Below, piece by piece: positions 57,964-64,000 of a stretch of DNA of 64,000 bases (the first letter of the stretch is position 1; each line of letters starts with the position of its first letter). The translations under genes were made by a program, and so were the position numbers. The stretch spans positions 1 to 64,000 of the forward strand of contig SVNX01000011.1 in assembly GCA_015066665.1 (NCBI GenBank). The letters run 5' to 3'. The DNA comes from Ruminococcus sp. GTDB lineage: Bacteria; Bacillota; Clostridia; Oscillospirales; Ruminococcaceae. The notes below the pieces were generated by a model. It was not told the origin of the DNA, searched no databases, and saw only the letters and a program-made list of their open reading frames with translations.

Positions 57964-58749
57964 ATGGTAAAAAAAATCATCGCATCCGCAATTCTGTTTT
58001 CTTGTATGGCCTTTTTGTGCACAGGCTGTGCCGATCACGATCAGTCCGAATCGTCAGGTAACCAAATATCAGATTACAGTATTCTCTCTAATCTTGATCT
58101 CACACAGTCCAATCAGGAGGTTGAAGCATTCTTTGGTGATGGTGCAATGACCGAAACAGAACAAGGTGTGACGTGGCTGAAGTATGTATTCGATTCACCG
58201 GAAAAGGATGCGTTGTTTGTTTCTTTGCCGAAAATGATAACAGATTATGCCGATCAGGCATCGGATTTTGAATCCGGTTTTGAATATATTACCGGTACCG
58301 AGCATTCCCATCAGACCGGCATGGCGATGACTGCCTCTTATAGTGCGATCCTCACATTTCCGGATGAAGACTCATGGAATCAACTTGACTGTAAAACGGT
58401 AATTGATTCCGTGAACAGCTGCTTCGGCGAAAAACACCAGATATCGGGTGTTTCTACTGAATACCTGTCAGCCGATTCTCTTGATTCTGCCGGAACAGTG
58501 ATTCGGAATTTTCCGGCTGAAAACGAAGAAATGACAATCACTTGTGGTAAGAATTTTTATGATGAATACGGCTTTCAATTCGGTTTTCTGATTTTTGTAA
58601 CACAAATGACGGAAGAGAGCAGTCACAGCACGAAACCTGATACTGCTGACGGCGAAATCGGTGACAACAACGGTGACGGCATCATTGATGAAAAAGACTT
58701 TGAGATCGAATGGGAAGATTATGTTGATGAAAAGATGAATGGCAATTAA
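57964..58749 (+). CDS. Lipoprotein with C-terminal EF-hand-like loop
   Basis: The 261-residue protein has a lipoprotein signal ending FLCTGCADH (Cys at about residue 22), then a globular acidic domain without recognised family. A single calcium loop DNNGDGIIDEKD lies near the C-terminus (about residues 238-249), resembling half of a dockerin or an EF-hand. Codon usage is AT-richer than its neighbours. It sits directly behind the pilus operon but with its own promoter; a functional link is not shown. Confidence 0.7.
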   Translation: MVKKIIASAILFSCMAFLCTGCADHDQSESSGNQISDYSILSNLDLTQSNQEVEAFFGDGAMTETEQGVTWLKYVFDSPEKDALFVSLPKMITDYADQASDFESGFEYITGTEHSHQTGMAMTASYSAILTFPDEDSWNQLDCKTVIDSVNSCFGEKHQISGVSTEYLSADSLDSAGTVIRNFPAENEEMTITCGKNFYDEYGFQFGFLIFVTQMTEESSHSTKPDTADGEIGDNNGDGIIDEKDFEIEWEDYVDEKMNGN

Positions 58750-58775
58750 ATGCAGCGGCTGCAATCTGTTCTAAT

Positions 58776-58810
58776 GCAAAGCGACTAAGCGACAAGCTTG
58801 GTCGCTTTGC
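58776..58810 (+). terminator. Hairpin after the lipoprotein gene
   Basis: GCAAAGCGAC pairs with GTCGCTTTGC. Only a poor T-run follows (TGTATT), so it may be a weak terminator. Confidence 0.5.
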
Positions 58811-58880
58811 TGTATTATGCAGCATTGGCGGGACAGCGATCAAGTCCTATTGACAGCTGCTTGGAAATTTCGGAAAACTC

Positions 58881-58935
58881 TTGACAAAATGCAGCTGATA
58901 CGATATAATAACAAGTGTTATATAACATTTGTTAT
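58881..58935 (+). promoter_or_regulatory. TetR-regulated promoter with 28-bp palindromic operator
   Basis: TTGACA (58881-58886), 17 bases, TATAAT (58904-58909). A 28-base near-perfect palindrome (58908-58935, halves ATAACAAGTGTTAT and ATAACATTTGTTAT, one mismatch pair) overlaps the end of the -10 box and the start site, ideal for repression by the TetR protein encoded just downstream. Confidence 0.88.
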
Positions 58936-58950
58936 GCAAGGAGGAAGTCC

Positions 58951-59523
58951 ATGGCACCGAAACCAAAGATCACAAGAGAAGACATTCTGGAAGCAGCGAT
59001 GGAAATTGTCCGTCACGAGGGAATGGAGACACTGAATGTCCGCAGGATTGCAGCAGAACTGCAGTGCTCCACGCAGCCTGTGATGACGCATTTCCCGTCG
59101 ATGGCGTCACTGAAGGACGCGTTGTATGAAGCGGCAGATGCGTACCATACAGAATTTCTCATGCAGCCCGATCCCACGCAGGAGGATCCGATGCTGTCGA
59201 TCGGCTTACAGTATGTTCGTTTCGCCGCACAGGAGCGGGAGCTTTTCCGTTTTCTGATGCAGTCCGAGCATTTCCGCAGCCAGCGGATGCAGGACATGAC
59301 AAATATGCCCGAGCTTGCACCGATTCTGGAAATTCTCCGGACAGAAGCGCAGCTGACAGCAGAGCAAAGCCGGCAGGCATTTTCTGCGCTGTTCTATGCG
59401 GTGCATGGCATGGCAAGTCTGCTTGCCAACAACACAATGACCTTTGACGAAAGCTACTGTGCCGATGTTCTGGTGAATATATTCATGGGCGTGATCGGTA
59501 TGATGAAGGGAGAAGCAGAATGA
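58951..59523 (+). CDS. TetR-family transcriptional regulator
   Basis: The 190-residue protein has an N-terminal TetR helix-turn-helix (ITREDILEAAMEIVRHEGMETLNVRRIAAELQCSTQPVMTHFPSMASLKDAL) and a helical ligand-binding domain. The start at 58951 follows AAGGAGG. It lies directly behind a palindromic operator and overlaps the CPBP gene by 4 bases, so it is probably an autorepressor of a four-gene operon. Confidence 0.93.
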   Translation: MAPKPKITREDILEAAMEIVRHEGMETLNVRRIAAELQCSTQPVMTHFPSMASLKDALYEAADAYHTEFLMQPDPTQEDPMLSIGLQYVRFAAQERELFRFLMQSEHFRSQRMQDMTNMPELAPILEILRTEAQLTAEQSRQAFSALFYAVHGMASLLANNTMTFDESYCADVLVNIFMGVIGMMKGEAE

Positions 59524-60248
59524 GAAAATTATTCGAGAAGAGCGAAATCTGGTTTGCGGTGATGTGGATCATCATCTATGTGGTGGGTTTCAGCGTAGCG
59601 GACAGCATTTCCGAAAGTATCGGCATTCCGAAGCTTGTGACAGCAATCGTTTCGCTGGCGATGTCGGCAGTCCTGTTTTTCTTTGTGAAAAAGAATGATC
59701 TGATGGCGTATTTCGGCCTTTGCAAGGTGCAGGGGCGCAGCAGGAAATATCTGTACTTTCTCCCCATTGTGCTGACCTCCTCCGTGAATTTCTGGAACGG
59801 CGTCACCTGCAAGGCATCCATGCCGGAAGTGCTCTTGTTCATCCTCTCCATGCTCTGCGTGGGCTTTCTGGAGGAACTGATTTTCAGAGGATTCCTGTTC
59901 AAGGCAATGTTGCGGGACAATGTGAAAACGGCAATCGTGGTTTCTTCCCTGACCTTCGGCTTTGGTCATATCGTCAATCTGCTGCGCGGCGAGGCTCTCC
60001 TGGAAACACTCATGCAGCTGATCTATGCCAGTGCCATCGGCTTTTGCTTTACGGTGCTGTTCTATGTCGGCAAGAGCATCATTCCCTGCATCATCGCCCA
60101 TGCCGTTGTCAACAGCACAAGTCTGTTTTGCATGGACAGAAACTGGACAATGTTTCTGATCAGCACAGCGGTCATTACCGTGGTCGGCGTTGGGTATGGT
60201 GTATATCTGCTGAGGAGTGTGAAGAAAGATGAAAGTGATCCTGCATGA
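59520..60248 (+). CDS. CPBP-family intramembrane metalloprotease
   Basis: A 242-residue protein with about seven membrane segments and the CPBP motifs FLEELIFRGFLFKAML, SLTFGFGHIVNLL and IIPCIIAHAVVNS, holding the catalytic Glu pair, Arg and His residues. It is the second gene of the TetR operon. The substrate is unknown. Confidence 0.92.
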   Translation: MRKLFEKSEIWFAVMWIIIYVVGFSVADSISESIGIPKLVTAIVSLAMSAVLFFFVKKNDLMAYFGLCKVQGRSRKYLYFLPIVLTSSVNFWNGVTCKASMPEVLLFILSMLCVGFLEELIFRGFLFKAMLRDNVKTAIVVSSLTFGFGHIVNLLRGEALLETLMQLIYASAIGFCFTVLFYVGKSIIPCIIAHAVVNSTSLFCMDRNWTMFLISTAVITVVGVGYGVYLLRSVKKDESDPA

Positions 60249-60717
60249 TCTTCCGGAGGAATATACGGAATTGCTGCAACAGCACTGCGATACCGTGATC
60301 CGTGCGGACGGGAAATATGCCCCATGTCAGGGCTGTTTTGGCTGCTGGACAAAGCATCCGGCAGAATGCCGTCTGAAAGACAGTCTGCATACCGTCTGCC
60401 GCACTCTCGGCAGGGCGGATGAGCTGCTCATCATCACAAGAAACTGCTACGGCATGTACAGTCCTGCCGTGAAGAATATCCTTGATCGGAGTATCGGACT
60501 TTCCACGCCGTTCAGTACCTATCGTGGAAAGCAGATGCACCACACACTCCGCTATGGGAAGCAGACCCTTCTGAAAGTCCTCGCCTACGGGGAGATCACG
60601 GCACAGGAGAAAAAGACATTTGCTTACATGACAGAGCGCAATGCGATCAATTTCGGATACAAAAAGTGGGAATTGATCCCGCTTCAGTCCCTCGCAGAAT
60701 TGGAGGGTGTATTATGA
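60229..60717 (+). CDS. Flavodoxin-like NAD(P)H-dependent oxidoreductase
   Basis: The 162-residue protein has the pattern CQGCFGCWTKHPAECRLKD followed by ADELLIITRNCYGMYSPAVKNILDRSI, typical of small FMN-dependent reductases with a CxGCxxC segment. The first strand/phosphate loop is short compared with usual members. It overlaps the CPBP gene by 20 bases and the next gene by 4. Confidence 0.8.
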   Translation: MKVILHDLPEEYTELLQQHCDTVIRADGKYAPCQGCFGCWTKHPAECRLKDSLHTVCRTLGRADELLIITRNCYGMYSPAVKNILDRSIGLSTPFSTYRGKQMHHTLRYGKQTLLKVLAYGEITAQEKKTFAYMTERNAINFGYKKWELIPLQSLAELEGVL

Positions 60718-61424
60718 AAACAGTGATGATCAATGCAAGCCCCAAGAAAAAGGGCGATGTTTCCGGACATCTTCTGCAAATGCAAAGAATCATGCTGGGT
60801 GGAAGCATTGTAAAAGAGAAGCTGCGCACGCCGGGCGATCATGACCGGATTCTGGAACAGCTGCGTGATGCGGATACGGTAATATTTTCGATGCCGCTGT
60901 ATGTGGACGGCGTGCCGTCCCATGTATTGGTATTCATGGAGAAAATGGAGGCATTCTGCAGGGAACATAATTTGCAGTTACAGCTCTATGTGATTTCCAA
61001 CGGCGGTTTCATTGAAGGAAATCAGAATCGGGCATTGATGCAGGTATTTGAGAATTTCTGCACTCGCTGCAAAATCGGATGGGGCGGCGGTATCGGCATC
61101 GGCGGCGGCGTGATGGTGAATGTCATGCGGATTCTGCTGGTGGTGTACACTGTTCTGTTCCTGCTGCGGCTTCTGACGGGAAATGTGCAGGGTGGATTAA
61201 TGCAGTACGGTGAACAGCTGCTGGTGCTGTTATTCTTCCATCTGGGCATTTTCTGGTGCATGTTCCGTATGGGGGTTGCGATGCGGAACAGAGAATACGC
61301 CGGTGTACGTTTCACCAGAGTACTGATCCCGTCATTTATTTTCATTCTGATGGCGGATCTATTCTTTGTGCTGATGTCCATTTTTCAAGGCGGAATATTC
61401 CGTGGATGGCTGAAAAAGAAATAA
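60714..61424 (+). CDS. Flavodoxin-like domain fused to membrane helices
   Basis: In this 236-residue protein residues 1-130 form a flavodoxin-like domain (MKTVMINASPKKKGDVSG phosphate loop; DADTVIFSMPLYVDGVPSHVLVFMEKME). Residues 130-230 contain three hydrophobic segments. Fusion of a flavin-reductase-like domain to membrane helices is unusual. The start at 60714 overlaps the previous stop (ATGA) behind GGAGGG. Confidence 0.8.
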   Translation: MKTVMINASPKKKGDVSGHLLQMQRIMLGGSIVKEKLRTPGDHDRILEQLRDADTVIFSMPLYVDGVPSHVLVFMEKMEAFCREHNLQLQLYVISNGGFIEGNQNRALMQVFENFCTRCKIGWGGGIGIGGGVMVNVMRILLVVYTVLFLLRLLTGNVQGGLMQYGEQLLVLLFFHLGIFWCMFRMGVAMRNREYAGVRFTRVLIPSFIFILMADLFFVLMSIFQGGIFRGWLKKK

Positions 61425-61427
61425 TAC

Positions 61428-61468
61428 AAACGGCACTGTACCCATTGCGGATACAGTGCCGTTTGTTA
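61428..61468 (+). terminator. Bidirectional terminator after the TetR operon
   Basis: AAACGGCACTGTA pairs with TACAGTGCCGTTT; it lies between convergent genes. Confidence 0.8.
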
Positions 61469-62047
61469 TGCTTCTGCGGAGAGATATTCCATGAGTCCTG
61501 CATAGATCGTGAAAGCGACCTTTTGCTGGTAGTCCTCGGTTACAAGGAGAGCAGCTTCATCGGGATTGGAGAGAAAGCCGCATTCAACCATGACGGTGGG
61601 ATTCTCGCTGTAATAGCAGAGAAATAATTCCTTGCCGCAGAGCTTGATTTCACGGGTATTGTCGGGCTGGAGGAATGTCACGAACTGATCCTGGATGGTC
61701 TGTGCAAGTGTGCCGCTTTGCGGATGGCTATCCGAATAGAACATCTGCGCACCGCTGTATTTCGGATCGGTGAACTGGTTCTGGTGGATAGAAATGCAGA
61801 TGGCGTTGTCGGCGCTGTTGAAGATCGCAAGGCGATTGTCCATGTCGGAGCTTTTCTGATTGGCAATGCCTTCCACGCCCTTGTCATGGATGGAGATGTC
61901 CGTATCCCGTGTGACGGTCACGCTGTAGCCGGATATCTCCAGCAGTTCCCGCAGATCGAGCAGGATTGCAAGGTTGATGTTCTTCTCCACATCGCCGGCG
62001 GCAGAAGAGCACCCGCCGTCCATGCCGCCATGTGGTGCATCAACCAA
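61466..62047 (-). CDS. N-acetylmuramoyl-L-alanine amidase, N-terminally shortened
   Basis: A 193-residue Amidase_3 domain: zinc ligands His in VDAPHGGMDGG, Glu in DVEKNINL and His in SIHQNQF, and catalytic Glu in VMVECGFLSN. The protein begins at the very first conserved strand from a TTG codon with no signal peptide, and a stop codon lies 10 codons further upstream. The usual GHGG is PHGG. Its beginning touches the end of the AAA-ATPase gene, so the original 5' part may have been lost by insertion of that gene. It could be non-functional or cytoplasmic. Confidence 0.7.
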   Translation of the reverse strand: MVDAPHGGMDGGCSSAAGDVEKNINLAILLDLRELLEISGYSVTVTRDTDISIHDKGVEGIANQKSSDMDNRLAIFNSADNAICISIHQNQFTDPKYSGAQMFYSDSHPQSGTLAQTIQDQFVTFLQPDNTREIKLCGKELFLCYYSENPTVMVECGFLSNPDEAALLVTEDYQQKVAFTIYAGLMEYLSAEA

Positions 62048-62054
62048 AACACAG

Positions 62055-63734
62055 TTATCCCAGCTTGATCAGACACCGCTTTCCCATGAAGGCAATGCCG
62101 TATCTGAGAATCTTCTGATACCCCTCATTGACGGGTTCTTCGGTATAATGTTTTTCTGCAATCTGCTGTATTGCCTTTTCTGCCATTATTTCGAGTGTTT
62201 CGCCCTTTTGGGCATCCACATCCTTGACCTCGATGACAACGGCAATATTTCTCTCGAAACGTTCCATCAGCAGAAGATCGGTTCTGCCATCACCCGTTTC
62301 ACGGTTGGATTTCAGCTTATAGGCATCATAACCGGACAGCAGTCCTGCTAAAAATCCGTGATAATACTGTTCCTTCTCATCAAAGAAGCTGATCGTTTCA
62401 TTCAGCCATGTCCCGATAATGCGGTTGGCTGTGTCAGCATCTCCATGCACAAGGGCATCGATCAGATTTTCTCTCGAAACCGCACGGGTTCTGTCCTGGA
62501 ACCACTGACGGATGCTCCGCCTGTAGATGGAACGGATCTCCTTATTCGGAATGACCAATTCCAGCCAGATCTCATCATCTTCGATTCTGGAATCAATCTG
62601 CTTGAGATAACCTGTGAACAGCAGGAAACTCCAGATGCTTTCTTCGTTCACATCAATATCCGCATAAACAATATCCTCATGGATCGGCGCTTTCACGCTC
62701 TGTCCGTTGATGAGGCTTTCAATTTTGTCACGGGTATCCGCAGACGCTTCGCTGATGAGCTGCCGGATGATTTCATTGGAGCTTGTATTGCTCCAATACG
62801 GCACGGGCAGAGCCTTTGCCGATGAACAGAGTGCCTGCAGGAAATTCAGTACACTCCACGGATTGTAGATCTCCGTTTCACCAAAGCGGTAGCCATCATA
62901 CCACGCCCTGATGGTCGGAAAATGTGCTGAAAGTCCATAGTATTCCATCATTTCCCGTACTTCTGTTTCCGTGAAGCCGAAGTATTCGCTGTAGCTTTCT
63001 GTCTGGATGCTGTGAATTTGCAAATTATTCAGACCTGTAAACAGGCTTTCTTTGGAAATGCGCAGACATCCCGTGAGCACTGCCATTTCGAGCGAGCTGT
63101 TGGTTTTCAGGACATTGTTGAACAGACTGCGGATAAAACCGACCATCTCTTCATAGAAGCCGCAGAAATGTGCATTTTCAAGGGGAACGTCATATTCATC
63201 AATCAGTACGATGGTTCTTCTGCCATGGATTTTTGTGAGGTTTTGGGTGAGAAACTGCACGGATGCACAATAATCCTCCATGCCTGCGTTCCAGCCGGCG
63301 ATTCTCTGATAGAGTGATTTTTCCTCAGGGCTCACCAGATCCGATTGCAAAATTTCAGGATGACGCTGAAACTCCAGTGACAGCATCCACCCGAATTGTT
63401 TGATCGCCGCCTCAAAGGTATCCATTTTCATGCCTTTGAGCGAGAGTGTCACAACAGGATATTTCCCCTGATGGGCAAGATAATTTTCACCTGCTTTTGC
63501 AATGTTCAGCCCCTCGAATAAGCAGGCATAATCTTCATCCGTCTTTTCAAAAAAATGCTGGATCATGCTCATGTTCAGCGTTTTGCCGAATCTGCGGGGG
63601 CGTGTGAAAAGATTCACTTTGCTGCCGCTGTCCAGCAGATCACGGATGAGCAGCGACTTATCCACGAAATAGCAATTTCTGTCAATGATGTCCTTGAAAT
63701 CCTCAATGCCGATCGGGATGCTCTTTTGTTTCAT
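62055..63734 (-). CDS. AAA-ATPase-like protein with PD-(D/E)XK nuclease-like domain
   Basis: A 559-residue protein of the AAA-ATPase_like/DUF1703 type. The N-terminus IPIGIEDFKDIIDRNCYFVDKSLLIRDLL is followed by the P-loop TRPRRFGKTLNMSM (about residues 44-57) and Walker B TIVLIDEYDVPL. The C-terminal nuclease-like motif is GDGRTDLLLME...IAVVIEVK with Asp and ExK. These proteins are numerous in Bacteroidetes and Clostridia, often in variable regions, and may be mobile or defence-related; the function is unproven. GAGGTGA precedes the ATG at 63734. Confidence 0.88.
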   Translation of the reverse strand: MKQKSIPIGIEDFKDIIDRNCYFVDKSLLIRDLLDSGSKVNLFTRPRRFGKTLNMSMIQHFFEKTDEDYACLFEGLNIAKAGENYLAHQGKYPVVTLSLKGMKMDTFEAAIKQFGWMLSLEFQRHPEILQSDLVSPEEKSLYQRIAGWNAGMEDYCASVQFLTQNLTKIHGRRTIVLIDEYDVPLENAHFCGFYEEMVGFIRSLFNNVLKTNSSLEMAVLTGCLRISKESLFTGLNNLQIHSIQTESYSEYFGFTETEVREMMEYYGLSAHFPTIRAWYDGYRFGETEIYNPWSVLNFLQALCSSAKALPVPYWSNTSSNEIIRQLISEASADTRDKIESLINGQSVKAPIHEDIVYADIDVNEESIWSFLLFTGYLKQIDSRIEDDEIWLELVIPNKEIRSIYRRSIRQWFQDRTRAVSRENLIDALVHGDADTANRIIGTWLNETISFFDEKEQYYHGFLAGLLSGYDAYKLKSNRETGDGRTDLLLMERFERNIAVVIEVKDVDAQKGETLEIMAEKAIQQIAEKHYTEEPVNEGYQKILRYGIAFMGKRCLIKLG

Positions 63735-63778
63735 GCGTTTCACCTCACAATACAATTTCGATAGTGTATCTTGCTAAT

Positions 63779-63807
63779 AGTATAGCATACTTCGTGCAAA
63801 AAATCAA
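63779..63807 (-). promoter_or_regulatory. Promoter of the AAA-ATPase gene
   Basis: Minus strand TTGATT (63807-63802), 17 bases, TATACT (63784-63779). Its -35 overlaps the terminator of the preceding gene. Confidence 0.5.
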
Positions 63808-63827
63808 GGGGCGCAGTGCCCCCTGAT
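63798..63827 (-). terminator. Terminator of the partial gene at the window end
   Basis: Minus strand ATCAGGGGGC pairs with GCCCCTTGAT, followed by TTTTTT-type sequence. Confidence 0.8.
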
Positions 63828-63834
63828 CCTGCAT

Positions 63835-64000
63835 TCATGCCATCTCCAGCTCCCCCTCCACCCCCTCCGGCTCCCACAGCATCATCTCAATCTCATCATA
63901 CGAAAACCCAAGATCAATCAGCCGCTGCACCTCTTCCGGCGTGACTCCGAAGTACCCGCACATCTCCAGCAGAATCGCATAATCATCCGTGCTTTCAGGG
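63835..64000 (-). CDS. C-terminal end of an unknown gene (partial)
   Basis: The frame open from the window edge ends at TGA (63837-63835) and encodes 54 residues including YAILLEMCGYFGVTPEEVQR, IDLGFSYDEIEMMLWEPEG and the end ELEMA. The acidic helical end includes a helix that could be a short DNA- or protein-binding module. Not enough is present to name it. Confidence 0.55.
   Translation of the reverse strand, partial: PESTDDYAILLEMCGYFGVTPEEVQRLIDLGFSYDEIEMMLWEPEGVEGELEMA

Overview
The window looks like a chromosomal segment of a Gram-positive anaerobe of the Clostridia, most likely a Ruminococcus-type Oscillospiraceae. Supporting signs are a dockerin-bearing secreted enzyme, a complete rnfCDGEAB operon, formate-tetrahydrofolate ligase, an S-box (SAM-I) riboswitch before metK, sortases with LPXTG pilins, strong GGAGG ribosome-binding sites and many TTGACA-N17-TATAAT promoters. 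The species call is inference. No rRNA, tRNA or CRISPR array was seen.

Layout. 1-104: the end of an IS3-type element with the first 15 codons of its transposase. 144-3947 (-): an operon of an HD hydrolase, a membrane-PstS-like fusion and a MutS-like ATPase. 4405-6474 (+): a secreted transglutaminase-dockerin protein with a long Thr/Glu/Asp stalk. 6529-11350 (-): the Rnf ferredoxin:NAD oxidoreductase operon with a leader hairpin. 11575-19017: an XRE regulator, histidine phosphatase, membrane protein, RluA-type pseudouridine synthase, M23 endopeptidase and SulP transporter. 19051-20086: a lipoprotein and an XRE regulator diverging from an operator-rich promoter region. 20831-25804 (-): a hypothetical gene, upp, rpiB, and the fhs-tsaE-tsaB operon.

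Three gene-free stretches (16.8-17.2, 20.3-20.75 and 22.3-22.9 kb) share a C/G-rich terminator-like core. Each carries its own tandem array (31 bp x4, 52 bp x6, about 43 bp x9). A 154-bp palindromic, MITE-like element lies at 20090-20243.

25911-28285 is a low-GC mobile element with 28-bp perfect terminal inverted repeats. It holds a decayed IS1595-type transposase and a passenger cassette: ECF sigma factor, zinc-finger anti-sigma membrane protein and a small membrane protein.

28545-40265 is mostly housekeeping: a YbjN-like protein, SAM riboswitch-metK, DUF421/DUF4363, CPBP protease, two NUDIX hydrolases, PspA, AzlCD, an acyltransferase, an alpha/beta hydrolase, a cytidine deaminase-like protein and RadA.

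40676-57803 is a sortase-assembled pilus locus: a small coiled-coil protein, a dedicated signal peptidase, a 3892-residue tip adhesin, the backbone pilin, a class C sortase, a basal pilin and a second sortase. The adhesin has about eleven Cna_B-like repeats. Two of them are interrupted by foreign modules, one a complete SGNH hydrolase domain. This is the most unusual item in the window.

57964-64000: an EF-hand lipoprotein, a TetR-CPBP-flavoprotein operon with a 28-bp operator palindrome, an N-terminally shortened amidase, an AAA-ATPase/PD-(D/E)XK protein and the 3' end of a further gene.
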